This document shows, one piece after another, positions 12,101-22,652 of a DNA stretch of 64,000 nucleotides. Position 1 is the first letter of the stretch, and each line of letters begins with the position of its first letter. The notes under the pieces are model-generated. The model did no database searches, was not told the DNA's origin, and saw only the letters and a program-made list of their open reading frames with translations. The stretch spans positions 14,591,501 through 14,655,500 of the forward strand of contig NC_016131.3 of the NCBI RefSeq assembly GCF_000005505.3, in the 5' to 3' direction. A program made the position numbers and the translations under genes. Origin of the DNA: Brachypodium distachyon (taxonomy: Eukaryota; Streptophyta; Magnoliopsida; Poales; Poaceae).

Positions 12101-12718
12101 AGCTGTTATGCATTTCTGGTTAAGGTGTCGAGTCACCTTGTTTGTGTTGGCTCTGATGCGAGTAATTTTTTTTTGGCGTGCACTGTGGGAACAATATTTT
12201 CTGCAATCCATGCTTATCTCCGGAAAACTCACTAACAGTGTAATAGCTCAGTGCAATACATTTCTTCCCGTATTTGTAATCTGCTGTAAAACATGAGCTC
12301 AGAGCATGCAAATCCTTGAATCGAAGTTCCCCTCTTGGTTTCATTGTTACCTAATTCTATTTCTGGCCACCTTATTTTTATCTGATCGATCCTCAGCAAT
12401 TTAAAATATTGGTAAAATGTCACGGCAAACCGGTGATGTTGCAGCATAGCCCTCACATCCAGTACTCAAGCCAAAACAAACACCATCGTGTAAGTGAAAC
12501 CGGTTAAATACACAAGGTGCTACAACCAAATGAATTTATGACGGTATGAAAAACTGCTTCCTCAAGTACATCCAATAAGAGAAACATCTGAAACGGTCTC
12601 CTAAATGAACACGTGGAATATACAGAGGGTACTTAGATGGATACGTCTGGTCTTCTGGTGTTTGTTTCCCAGGGAGGAAATCACAATGCGTGAAAAATCC
12701 AAATGGAGGGCTGTCGCG

Positions 12719-15063
12719 TCAGCAAATAAAAATTCTATCAGCGGGAGCTGCGTTGGCAACATTCAGGTAATTGACATCAACTGCAAGCTCTCCAAAATCA
12801 TCTGCATAAATGTCTAGACCACTGTTAGGATATGTAATAGTAATAATTCATGTCATGGCGACAGGTACATTGGCACATCAAACCTTCGTATATTGTTCGT
12901 ACGATTTGAACATAGTCGCGTATCATATCCTGATAAATAATTCCATCAGGATGTGCATCCAGGATAACTAAAACTCCTGTATGATTGCAAATTTTAACCA
13001 TGAAATATCAGTGAATTTGCAGAAAATTGGAAAACCAGAAGAGATGAACTATCTACAGGATCCTAATCGGAAGCAAGGGAGATACATAATCAACTTTGAT
13101 TACTCGGTGTCAGCATACCTGGTGCTAACCAAGCTTTCGTCTCGCTGGATGGCAATGGTGCTAACCAAAGGATATTACGTAAATTCATAGAATCGTCATA
13201 TGGTACATCAGATCCTGTTAAAGAGGGTGATTTTTTATTATCAGCACATACTGTGCAAAGAAAATTCAGATTAATAGTTCATATGCATATGAATAAAATC
13301 ATACCTGCCTGGCAATAACCCAAATTGTAAGGGAATAGTTCCTTGTCAAATGCTGGATATTCCTTAGCATGGAACCTGTCTCAGAAAATAATCATCATGA
13401 TCATACCTGATAGTTAACAGTGTCACTTACATGTACCAATCTAAAGGCATAAATGTAATACAATTTACCTCACACATACATACTGAATATTTTAAGTGGC
13501 ATATTAGAGATTACTAAGGGCTTGGAAAAATCAAATTTCTGTTTTGTTTCTCCAAAAGGCATTCAATTTCCAGTTTAAATTTAGAAATGATTGATCTGCA
13601 CGTTGGAAAATTCAGATTGCCTCGCCAACGTCACTAAATTGTGATGCTACCAAAAATGCCTAGATTATAAACTGTTCTGTAATAATTATTGAAAAAGTCT
13701 GAACTGTATTTTGCTACAAATTCTATACAGGAGTACAATTAATCGCACTTACAAAATTCCAAGCCTTCCTGTCCCAGATGCCAGGAAAAGATGCCCATGG
13801 AACAAATCATACCGATTCAGTGATACATTTAATCCAACAGATGGTCCTCGTGTGGCAATCAACTCAAACAAAAAGGCTAAGTATGAATTGATTTCCTGGT
13901 AATAACACAAACATGTGAGTTGCTTTGATGAAAAGAGTGTAGCCATGTCGGCAAGTCAAGGTGCGTAAACAATCACCAACCTATAAGTAAAGGGATTTGA
14001 ACTAAAACTTGAGCTAAATATGGACCTGGTTAGCAAAACGCCTTCCATATGGTGTTCTTGTGAGATGACATTTGTTCTTCTTCGATCCCTCAATATCTGG
14101 CACCTAACGAGGATACCATGGTACATTTTATCAGGGATAGGAAGAGCATATTACAGGCATTGTCAGCTGAATAAAGGCAGTGTACACTTCCAAAAACTTG
14201 GCACTTGTCATTAATAGTACCAGTTTACTCCAAGAGCTGATATTCCCTCCAAATAAACTCCTCAGAAACATCAGAAATTAAATTTAAAGTATCTTAGAAC
14301 TCTAATTTGCGATGCAACAGATTAACAGACGGTGACAGTGGCTAATGCATACAGGCTATACAACTCACTTCAGAGCAATTCAACAACATCCTATCCCATT
14401 TTTCGACAATATGATCATGAGATCAACTACACCAGTCTGACTTCTCAAGAGCAGAGAGCAGACCGCACCACCTCCGGTATCAAACAAAGTAACCTGATAC
14501 TTGCGTAGTTGCGTCCCTTGAGATCTCAAACCCAATCCTCCCCTAAACGTGCAAAAATTCCGTACCTCTCAGAAACAATGGAGCAAACGAGCACTCACCG
14601 GAAGCATGGTGGGGTCGAGCGCGTGGTGGATCGCGCCAGGGTTGCCACCGGAGTCGACGGCCAGGCGCGCCAGCTCCATGACCGGCGCCGGCGGCCACAT
14701 CACCAACCCATCCGCCTCAGCCGCATCGTCGTCGCAGCCTTCGAGGAGAACCTTCCGGAAGCCCCTCCAGGGGGGAGACTCCCTGGATACAGCGGAGGCG
14801 CTGGCCGGGGAGAGGAACCGGAGGCAGGACCGCAGGCGCGACGCCTCGCCAGCCGGCACACGCGACGCGGCGCGCGGGCCGGCGAGGACGGCGAGGAGGT
14901 CGGCGGCTACGGCCTGCGGAGAAGGCGGCGGGGAAGGGAGGGCGGAAGAGGAGGAGGAGGAGACGGCGAAGGAGACGCCGAGGCCGAGGGAGACGGCGAA
15001 GGCCAGCTTCAGGTTCAGCGAGAGCAGAGGAGACCTCCTGAACCTGAACCGGAAGCGTTCCAT
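12719..15063 (-). CDS. Conserved plant protein of unknown function with an N-terminal hydrophobic segment
   Basis: Seven exons in coding order, 15063-14599, 14103-14026, 13895-13753, 13375-13305, 13214-13119, 12976-12884 and 12801-12719, join in frame to 342 residues. An Arg-rich N-terminus (MERFRFRFRRS) is followed by a hydrophobic stretch at about residues 15-40, which could be a signal anchor or transit region. Then comes a Ser/Pro/Ala-rich linker. The C-terminal two thirds look like a folded domain, with blocks such as VPDIEGSKKNKCHLTRTPYG, SLNRYDLFHGHLFLASGTG, AKEYPAFDKELFPYNLGYC and NLRNILWLAPLP, ending in DRIFIC. I do not recognise a named domain and assign no function. The regular splicing and intact frame support a real gene. 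Its 3' end converges on NSA2, with about 620 bp between the stops. Confidence 0.85.
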
Positions 15064-15999
15064 CGGCTGTTGCTTCTGCTTTGCTGCTGCTGCATCTACT
15101 GGGTGTTCTCTTCAATGGACAGTGGACTTCCTTGTAGACCGTCTGTTGTGCTTTGATCTTGATCTGATGGCTGGTATTTCGGTTGGAGACTATACAGATT
15201 TAGTTTGTGTTATAGGTATGCATGTTCGTATGTGTTTGTGTACACCTAAATGATCTCGATCCTGTCCGGAATTTGAGAGTGAACATCAGCGACGCACCGA
15301 ATGATTTTAAATCGCGAAGGAATGACACGCATGCAGTGCACACATGCTTTTTGCTAGTTCCGGCTGTGTGCCACTTGTCAAGGTGTTTCCTTCTCCGCTC
15401 GTTTGCCTCTTGACGACCTCTCTATCGTCCCACACGTCTTTGTTGTCACGAATGCTATGCTTTCAATTACTGTTTCTAGCAAGTTCTAAAGGCTCATCGC
15501 CATCACTACCAAGGTGGACGCAACTAACAAGAGCTTACGATGAATCTCATCAACAAATGCATGGTCGACGAGGAGACATTACGGTCCACCATCAAATAGG
15601 AGAAGCACATGAGAGAACTTACCCTTTGTCCGTCACGCCGTCCTCCGGTTTTGTGCAAGATGTTGCTTTGGGTGTTTGGCTTGGCCGCACCCGAGGAGAT
15701 GTAAGGGGTATAAAGAGAAGGGAGAAAGAGCGAGGTTAATTGACGTTCCAACCAAAACCACGTACTATAATAGTCGTAAGTGCGATCATGCTTTAAAACA
15801 CCAATAAACCTGAAATGTCCGCAAAGTACAAGATATTGCTATAAATACATGATTAAATGAAGAAAAAGAGTAAGGTTAGATATAAATTTGCGACCCATGC
15901 TCAAGCTTCAAGGTACGACGAGAGAAAGATCATGCATCTCAAGTACCTTTCGTTGAATAACTAGTGGAGTAGTTCTTTCTAAAGAAGAAACAATTGATA

Positions 16000-16075
16000 T
16001 ACTCCCTCTGTTCCAAAACAAATGACGTGAAATTGTATACAAATCCACGTCAGTTATTTTGAGACGGAGGGAGTA
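16000..16075. mobile_element. Short Stowaway-type MITE upstream of the glycosyltransferase
   Basis: A 76-bp palindromic element. TACTCCCTCTGTTCCAAAAC at the left pairs with GAGACGGAGGGAGTA at the right, and the interior arms carry ACGTG and CACGT. It lies about 600 bp upstream of the UGT start codon. Confidence 0.88.
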
Positions 16076-16494
16076 GAATATATTGGAACAGTAGTTGTGA
16101 TATTTGTCATACAACAAGCTGAATGCCCTAGGATTATTAATGGACTGTTTGGGGAGATCGTTCTGGACTGCCGAACAGGGTCCTTTGTAGGAGTAAAAGA
16201 AAAGAGAAGCTGATCCATGGATGGACGTCTTCAGCTTCACGGGCCGTGGGATTGGGAACAAACGACAAAGCCAAATCAAACCCGACTTGGTTTGTCTTTT
16301 GATGCCACCCCTCCCGCGCCAATCTACGGACGCCCACCCTGCCACCCACCTCCCCAGCCATCTCGAACACGACGGAAGACCCCCGACACGCGCCTCTCTC
16401 CCACTGCCCCCAGCTCTCCACGCGCCCCATCCCCATTCCCCACGCCATGCCGGCCGCCGCCGCCATTACCCCTGACCTCCCCTCGCTCGCTGCA

Positions 16495-16503
16495 CATATA
16501 TAC
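16495..16503 (+). promoter_or_regulatory. TATA box of the glycosyltransferase gene
   Basis: CATATATAC lies 118 bp before the ATG at 16621, in a GC-rich setting that is otherwise free of TATA motifs. This leaves a leader of about 90 bases. Confidence 0.6.
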
Positions 16504-16620
16504 CCCTCTCTCCGCCCCCGCATGCAGACCATCGCCCAGCTCGCAGATTCATCCATCGATCCATTTCATCTGCGATCTGCAGGTCTCTGTCGAAAGGAGC
16601 TTCGATCGCCGGTGGCCGCC

Positions 16621-18060
16621 ATGGCGCAGGCGGAGCGCGAGCGGCTGAGCGTGCTCATGTTCCCGTGGCTCGCGCACGGCCACGTCACCCCGTACCTCGA
16701 GCTCGCCAGGCGACTCGTCGCCACCTCCTTCCCCAACCTCGACGTCGTCGTCCACCTCGTCTCCACGCCGGCCAACCTCGCGCACATCGCCACCCCATCA
16801 TTACCATCCAACCTCCACCTCGTCGAGATCCGCCTCCCGGCCGAAGAACTCCCGGCGTCGCTGCACACCACGAAGCGCCTCCCGCCCCGCCTCATGCCGG
16901 CGCTGAAGCACGCCTGCGACCTGGCCGCGCCGCGGTTCGGGGCGCTCATCGACGAGCTCCGCCCGGACCTCGTCCTCTACGACTTCCTCCAGCCATGGGC
17001 GCCGCTCGAGGCCGCCAGCCGCGGCGTCCCCGCGGCCCACTTCAGCACCTGCAGCGCCGCCGCCACCGCCTTCTTCCTCCACTGCCTCAGGACGGATCAG
17101 TCGCCTAGCGCGTTCCCTTTCGACGCCATCAGCCTTGGCGGCGCCGCCCAGGACGCCAGGTACACCGCACTGCTCGCCTCCGCCGGCCGTGGCAAGGACG
17201 ACGACTCCCCGCCGCCGCTGGTGCCCGAGCGCGACCGCCTGCCGCTCAGCCTGGACCGGTCGACGGTGTTCGTGGCCGTCAAGACCTGCGCCGACATCGA
17301 GCGCAAGTACATGGACTACCTCTCCCAGCTCACCGGCAAGGAGATCGTCCCCGTCGGCCCGCTGCTCGTCCACGACGACCCGAGGAACCCCGGCGGCGAA
17401 TCCTCGGAGGAGGACGCCATCATGGCGTGGCTCGACGGGGAGGATCCGGGCTCCGTGGTGCTGGTCTCCTTCGGGAGCGAGTACTTCCTCTCGGAGCGCC
17501 AGATGGCACAGATGGCCCGCGGGCTCGAGCTCAGCGGCGCCCCTTTCCTCTGGGTCGTCCGCTTCCCCGACGACGACAACGACAGCAGCGGCGCGGCGAG
17601 GTCGCTACCGCGGGACTACGCGCCGGCGCGGGGGAAGGTGGTGCAGGGGTGGGCCCCGCAGCGGCTGGTCCTGGCCCACGGCGCCTGCGGCGCGTTCCTG
17701 ACCCACTGCGGGTGGAGTTCGGTGCTGGAGGCCATGGCGGTGGGGGTGCCAATGGTGGCCCTGCCGCTGCACATCGACCAGCCGCTCAACGCCAACCTGG
17801 CCCTCGAGCTCGGCGCCGCCGCGGCAAGGGTGGAGCAGCCGGAGCGGTTCGGGGAGTTCAGGGCGGAGGACGTGGCCCGGGCCGTGCGTGCCGCCGTGAA
17901 CGGGGAGGAAGGGAAGGCGGCCAGGCGGCGCGCGGCGGAACTCAGGGAGGTCGTGGCGCGGAATAACGACGGCGACGGTGCTCGGCGGCAGGTCGGCGTG
18001 CTGCTGGAGAAGATGGCTAGGCTTTGTGGGAAAGGCCAGGGCCAGGCCGTGGCGAATTAG
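16621..18060 (+). CDS. UDP-glycosyltransferase (family GT1, UGT94/UGT91-like)
   Basis: The product should move a sugar from a UDP-sugar to a small plant metabolite or to the sugar of a glycoside. The single exon encodes 479 residues. Key positions are the catalytic His21 in GHVTP, its likely Asp121 partner in LYDFLQPWAP, VPVGPLL near 244-250, and a complete 44-residue PSPG donor box from Trp344 to Gln387 with HCGW at 362-365 and a terminal DQ. The block FGSEYFLSERQM resembles group A enzymes (UGT79/91/94), many of which extend sugar chains; this subgroup call is inference. The ATG at 16621 sits in GCCGCCATGG, a strong initiation context. The frame is open for another 58 codons upstream, but that part is poorly protein-like and overlaps the TATA region. 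Acceptor unknown. Confidence 0.93.
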   Translation: MAQAERERLSVLMFPWLAHGHVTPYLELARRLVATSFPNLDVVVHLVSTPANLAHIATPSLPSNLHLVEIRLPAEELPASLHTTKRLPPRLMPALKHACDLAAPRFGALIDELRPDLVLYDFLQPWAPLEAASRGVPAAHFSTCSAAATAFFLHCLRTDQSPSAFPFDAISLGGAAQDARYTALLASAGRGKDDDSPPPLVPERDRLPLSLDRSTVFVAVKTCADIERKYMDYLSQLTGKEIVPVGPLLVHDDPRNPGGESSEEDAIMAWLDGEDPGSVVLVSFGSEYFLSERQMAQMARGLELSGAPFLWVVRFPDDDNDSSGAARSLPRDYAPARGKVVQGWAPQRLVLAHGACGAFLTHCGWSSVLEAMAVGVPMVALPLHIDQPLNANLALELGAAAARVEQPERFGEFRAEDVARAVRAAVNGEEGKAARRRAAELREVVARNNDGDGARRQVGVLLEKMARLCGKGQGQAVAN

Positions 18061-20307
18061 TAGTGGGCTTTTTTAGCTCGGTTTGAGAATAATAAAGAGG
18101 TTGAGTGGGCCGTGTTTCTCTCTTGATTACCCGTGTATCTTTCAGCTTTGCAGGGATTGAACTAGGTTTATGGCCTTTTTAGCCCAAGGAACAAACAACT
18201 ACTGCTTGGTGTATATACGGCCTTTTCGCTAGTGCACACGATCTTTTGTTCTCAGGACAGAAAGGGGATCATCTCGGCCCAACCCAACTAAGTACGTTCA
18301 ATGTTCATGATTTCTCATTTTTTTTAAGGAGCGACTCAAAGGTTTTCTAAACCCTTCAAAGGTAATCCAGTTGGTGTAGGTGTTCGAGTAGTCATTGCTC
18401 CAGTCAGATTGCAGTATATTTACCGAAGCCTTCGCGGTACTTCAGTGCTTCGTGTTGCGAAGATTGATACCACGAAGAAGATTTATTTGAAAGATTTCAA
18501 TGTAATTTTTAGTTATAAGAGTTACTTTGTATTTTTTTTGAGATTTTATCCAAATCATTGTACCCATAATAGATGTCGAATCTGAATAAAATTACAGGTG
18601 ATTTTCAAAAAGAAAAAAAAGGCATTGTCCAAAAAAAAAGAAAAAGAAAGGGCAAGACCGCAAGATTCGGAAGGCGTAGCTAGAGAGGATGGATTTCCTC
18701 AAAAAAAAAGCTAGAGAGGATAGATGAGACCTGATCTTTCTTTTCATTTTGATTTTGTAAACCTTTCTTTAAAATTAGTAAAACCAGTGGCATGCAATTC
18801 AAGTACAGTCAGAGCACGTGTTTTTAGTTGATCACAACTCGAGTTGATCAACTCAACTCATGCAAGCCCCCTTAAGTTACATCCATGATCTGCCCCCATG
18901 ACTCAACGAGCAAACTAAGCATGAACAAGGGCTAGCCAACTAACTACTCGCTGAATGCAGGACGAACCCTTGCCGGTTTCAGATTTAAAAATAACTGTTG
19001 GTTCCTGTCGTGTCAATAACTAGGTGCTAAACTGCCAATCAGCAGGGGTCAGCAGCAATGAACCGCAGCTAATCAGCTCCAACCTTCGCTTGTTTAACTC
19101 AGTCTAATCGATCATTCAAAGTAATCCTCGACAAAGAGAACTTCTCAATCCTCAGAACTCTATATATAGCCCGACATGTCATGTTTAAGTACATATTACA
19201 TATAAAGCCTATCGTATCAAAAATAATATCCGATGAGAAGCACATGCATGAGTGAGTACTTAACAATAAACACATGTTCTTTTCCCTTCTGCTTATCTGA
19301 AACTAGGGAGCAAGCAAGCTCGCATCATCGACCCCGACCTACTACATATACTAAGATTAAACGCATGTACAGATGCATCGATCAGCAGACAATTAACAAT
19401 AAGTACGTCAGCTCAGCTGGGTGGAAATATCAGTTCTTGCTTGGAATCTTGCGTGCACTTTTTGCATTGCTGACGATCGGTCAGCCTGCCTGCTACAGCT
19501 GACTAGACGTCCAGTAGTACCTCCATTGCAATTTCTTAAGTGTACTTTAATCTGGTTCAATGACATTATTGCCTCTTAAGTATGGGTGCTCCTGCCGTCA
19601 TCTTCTGCAGTTCCAAAAACTAAAAGCGAACAAAAGGACATCTGGACGCACCTTTTCTTCCTACATTTGTCCTCTGAAGTTCTACGAAGGGACGTTAATT
19701 AGAAGGCACTAGTTTGCAATGGCTTTCGGTTTGGAGCTAATATATGTGTGTGCCTGTCACTGTCAGGGTTTCTTGGTTCAAGCTTAGTAAATAATCAACC
19801 CAGAGGCAGAGGATAAGCAGTGCCATTTTGAAAGAAGCGACCTTAATGCCTGTTGGTTGTCCCATTTGGTTGCTGGGATTGGACTGGGGAATTCAGGGGC
19901 TGGAATTGGAATTCTGTTCTTTGGAATATCAGGTGTTTGGATGCTAGCTATTGGCATTGGGGATTGAAATTGTTTTTGCATCAATTTCAAAGAAATTTTG
20001 GAGGATTTTTTTGTAAGATTTAGAAATTCCGGGATGCATCTCTATGATTATGAACTTGATTCCATAATAAATCTAACCAAGTCTGCCTGTTGCTAATTCT
20101 CTCCTTAATTGCTCTGAAATTCTTGTGTTGGATCATTTTCCGTGAAGTACCACCCATGAGCAACACTTAAAAAATTCTTTTGCCTTGAGATCCCGTATAG
20201 AATCCACAGTAGCTGAAATAATAACATCGTTTTGTTTTTTGAAAGGGAAATACTAATAACATCGTGTTCTTCTGTCACTTGAATCTCAACATGGATCAGG
20301 TATAAGA
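18061..20307. other. Intergenic region, AT-rich with degraded repeats
   Basis: AATAATAAAG at 18088 may be the UGT polyadenylation signal. Around 18370-18600 a stretch with repeated TTCGCGGTACTTCAG-like words leads to A-rich tracts at 18608-18720 and may be the tail of an old retroelement. A stretch rich in GGAATTGGAATTC-like words at 19840-19990 resembles grass MITE debris. No gene was seen. Confidence 0.4.
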
Positions 20308-20355
20308 TAGTCCCCCCGTTTCTAAATACTTGTCGTGATTTTAATGCAAATTTGT
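20308..20355. mobile_element. Truncated Stowaway-type end
   Basis: TAGTCCCCCCGTTTCTAAATACTTGTCG is a typical Stowaway left end, of the same type as the one at 40421. No matching right end was found. It abuts the next MITE, so it is probably a broken remnant. Confidence 0.6.
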
Positions 20356-20712
20356 TACTCCCTGCTTCCCATTTTAAACGTCGTTTTAGATCAACCCCGT
20401 ATACCAAGGCACACGGTTTACAGCGGCTCCTCTGCTCACGCACAGCCGCAATTAGCTGCATGCCGTTAATGCAGACTGCGGCTTTAGTGCTGCATGCAGT
20501 TTTTGCGCCAATGATGGCTGCATGCATACCTGCCATCTCCTCCTTCCACTAATCACGCTGCATGCGGTTGGCCAGCGCGTCCAAGCGATTAATCCACGGG
20601 AAAGGAAACCGATGACTGATTTTAGGCAACCGTAGTCAAGCGCTAATACGACGGTTAATTTGGGAAATAAATAAAAACCCAAGACGACGTTTAAAATGGG
20701 AAGAAGGGAGTA
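20356..20712. mobile_element. 357-bp Stowaway-like MITE upstream of the LURP-one-related gene
   Basis: The left end TACTCCCTGCTTCCCATTTT continues AAACGTCGTTTTAG. The right end GACGACGTTTAAAATGGG continues AAGAAGGGAGTA. Together they form inverted arms of about 28 bp, bordered by TA. The interior is non-coding. It is longer than the other Stowaways here and belongs to a different subfamily. Confidence 0.85.
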
Positions 20713-21013
20713 CATATTTAGCCAAGTTAATCGCTACATATTTACAAATCTGCATGGAGTGGAGCACACAAACTTGAACAGGCATGGCATATATAAATGT
20801 GCTTCAAGAATTTTAATTCATATATCTTGATCATGTACTATATATATCTTACTAGTTCGAGTACGTACTATGAGACCCTACCCCCTAAAAGAGCATATCA
20901 TCCCAACTTGTCCTTACTCTCGATCCTCCACATAGTTTAAACTAAATTAAGCAGTCACACGTCACACTCTTGCACTTTTCTCTTCTCTCCACTTCCTCTT
21001 CCTCCATCGATCT

Positions 21014-21022
21014 CCATATATA
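21014..21022 (+). promoter_or_regulatory. TATA box of the LURP-one-related gene
   Basis: CCATATATATC lies about 150 bp before the start codon, just downstream of a pyrimidine-rich tract. A short reading frame starting at 21030 lies between this box and the expected transcription start, so it is probably not in the mRNA. Confidence 0.5.
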
Positions 21023-21167
21023 TCATCGCATGGCACACCAACAAGCTCTAGCAAGTCAGCAAGAAGACCAAGAAAATATCAAACCATTTTAGTAGCATAG
21101 TGCGTGTGTGCAAGGCGGCCAAGCTATAGCTTATCAGATAGTGTGGTTGGGCAAAGATCTATTATCC

Positions 21168-22023
21168 ATGGCGAGAGTGTACTCTTCCTCTTCGTCTTCG
21201 TCGCCGGTGGCGGCGGCGATGGCAGCGAGTGGGCAGAGGAGGGAGGTGTTCACGGTGTGGATGAAGTCGCTGGTGCTCAACGGGCGGGGCTGCACCGTGT
21301 ACGACTCCGGCGGCAGGATCGTGTACCGCGTGGACAACTACGGCTCCAGGAGCTGCCACGACGTCTGCCTCATGGACCTCCACGGTGGCATCGTCCTCAA
21401 CATCCTCAAAAAGGTGCTTAGCTGGTTAACTGAACTAATCTTGATATGAATTGATTTCTATCGCCCCAAGCATACTTGATTGCCAGGAGCTTGATGTATT
21501 CAGGAAAATTAACAAGCTAAATTTGGAATGCAATGAACAGATCATCTTCTCTATATTGGTTTTCTTTTTTCAAAGTACACAACATTGCTACAAATACATC
21601 TTCAGTTTTGATCCTCTGCATGTTTTGACCATACTTGACTGTGAACAAATGCAGAAGCTGGCGTTTGGCAAGTGGGAGGGGTACAAGTGGAGCAACGACC
21701 GTAAGCAGCAAGCGTGGTTCACGGTGGCCCGGCCGCCGCTCTTTCGCCGGACCAGCCACCAATCATCATCATCGTCGTGCGAATTCGAGACCGAACCTGG
21801 CCACACGATGCGATACAGGATCGACGGCGGTGAGAAGCGGGCGTGCTGCAGGATCGTTGACGAGGCGACCGGTGCCGTCGTGGCGGAGGTGAAGAGGAAG
21901 GTGACGGCGGGCGGGGTGGCGCTGGGGGAGGACGTGCTGGCGCTGGTGGTGGAGCCTGGCGTCGACCACTCGCTCATCATGGGGCTGGTGCTCATCTACG
22001 GGCTCATGAACCGCACCATGTGA
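21168..22023 (+). CDS. LURP-one-related protein (LOR, DUF567 family)
   Basis: LOR proteins share a tubby-like beta-barrel fold. LURP1 itself is needed for basal defence against an oomycete in Arabidopsis, but the biochemical role of most members is unknown. Two exons, 21168-21413 and 21655-22023, encode 204 residues, the usual family size. Conserved features are FTVWMKSLVLNGRGCTVYDS, YRVDNYGSR, LMDLHGGIVLNILKK, then FGKWEGYKW, and near the end DVLALVVEPGVDHSLIMGLV, which matches the strongly conserved C-terminal strand and helix of the family. A Ser-rich N-terminal stretch precedes the domain. The ATG at 21168 is the first after the TATA box; an in-frame ATG at 21108 would add 20 residues. 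It converges on the AAA ATPase gene. Confidence 0.92.
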
Positions 22024-22652
22024 ATGGAAAGCAAAAGACGAAATGGCTGTATCAGAAAGCAGAAACCTCTTCCTTTATTTCTACAGAAGAACGAGTCGTA
22101 GTGTAATTTTGATGGGCACTGATCTGCAAGTAATTTTGATACCATGATGGGATGGTCTAGCAAAGATAGCTCTTTTTTTTTTGCTTCCTTGGCCCTTTCT
22201 TTTACTAAGTAAACATTGTAGTCCTGTTAAGCATAATACGATCAATAAAATTGGATTGTATTTGGCTTTACCTCATTCACAATTTTAACTGAAGCGGCAG
22301 AACCAGCAACGATCCCATTCTTCAGGTCATCGGTATTCGGTGGGCAGTTATTAAGACTTTGACATCAGCAAGGAATATACACCATAAAAGTCAAATAAAC
22401 TTGCACTGACTGCAAGGATAAGTTTTTAATCCAACTGAGGTGCTCAGGCTAACTCTAACATACAGGCCCGGATGGGAGGGTATATATATGGTAGATCAGG
22501 CCCTACACTATCTGCCAGAACTTCCAAAAGATTAAATTTAATTAACTCAAAAATCGCCTACACATGAAGAACAACAGGAGAGCCATTCATCGTCGATCTT
22601 CTTGGTGGCTTCACGCTATGCTTCTGATGTATCTACACACACTAGACACGAG
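22024..22652. other. Region between two convergent 3' ends
   Basis: The stretch holds the 3' UTRs of the LOR gene and of the minus-strand AAA ATPase gene. AATAAAAT at 22243 is a possible plus-strand polyadenylation signal. Nothing else is apparent. Confidence 0.5.

Larger units (their letters stand above)
15064..16620. other. Intergenic region between divergent genes
   Basis: This stretch holds the promoters of the unknown minus-strand gene and of the glycosyltransferase. Apart from the Stowaway MITE at 16000-16075 and the TATA box near 16497 I see nothing gene-like. Longer open frames at 15344-15739 and 15908-16345 show no conserved protein features. Confidence 0.5.

Noticed and set aside
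14509..15253. Two long plus-strand open frames opposite the first exon of the unknown gene
   Set aside because: They are antisense shadows of the GC-rich exon 14599-15063, whose sense frame joins six conserved exons.
16801..17373. Minus-strand 190-codon open frame inside the glycosyltransferase
   Set aside because: It is an antisense shadow of a GC-rich exon. Its composition is Arg/Gly/Glu repeats with no domain, and the sense frame is a full UGT.
18370..18600. Possible retroelement 3' tail downstream of the glycosyltransferase
   Set aside because: The text and following A-runs suggest it, but there is no coding remnant or target duplication to support a call.
21030..21092. 20-codon upstream open frame before the LURP-one-related gene
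   Set aside because: The likely TATA box at 21014 places transcription start near 21045, downstream of this ATG, so it is probably not in the mRNA.
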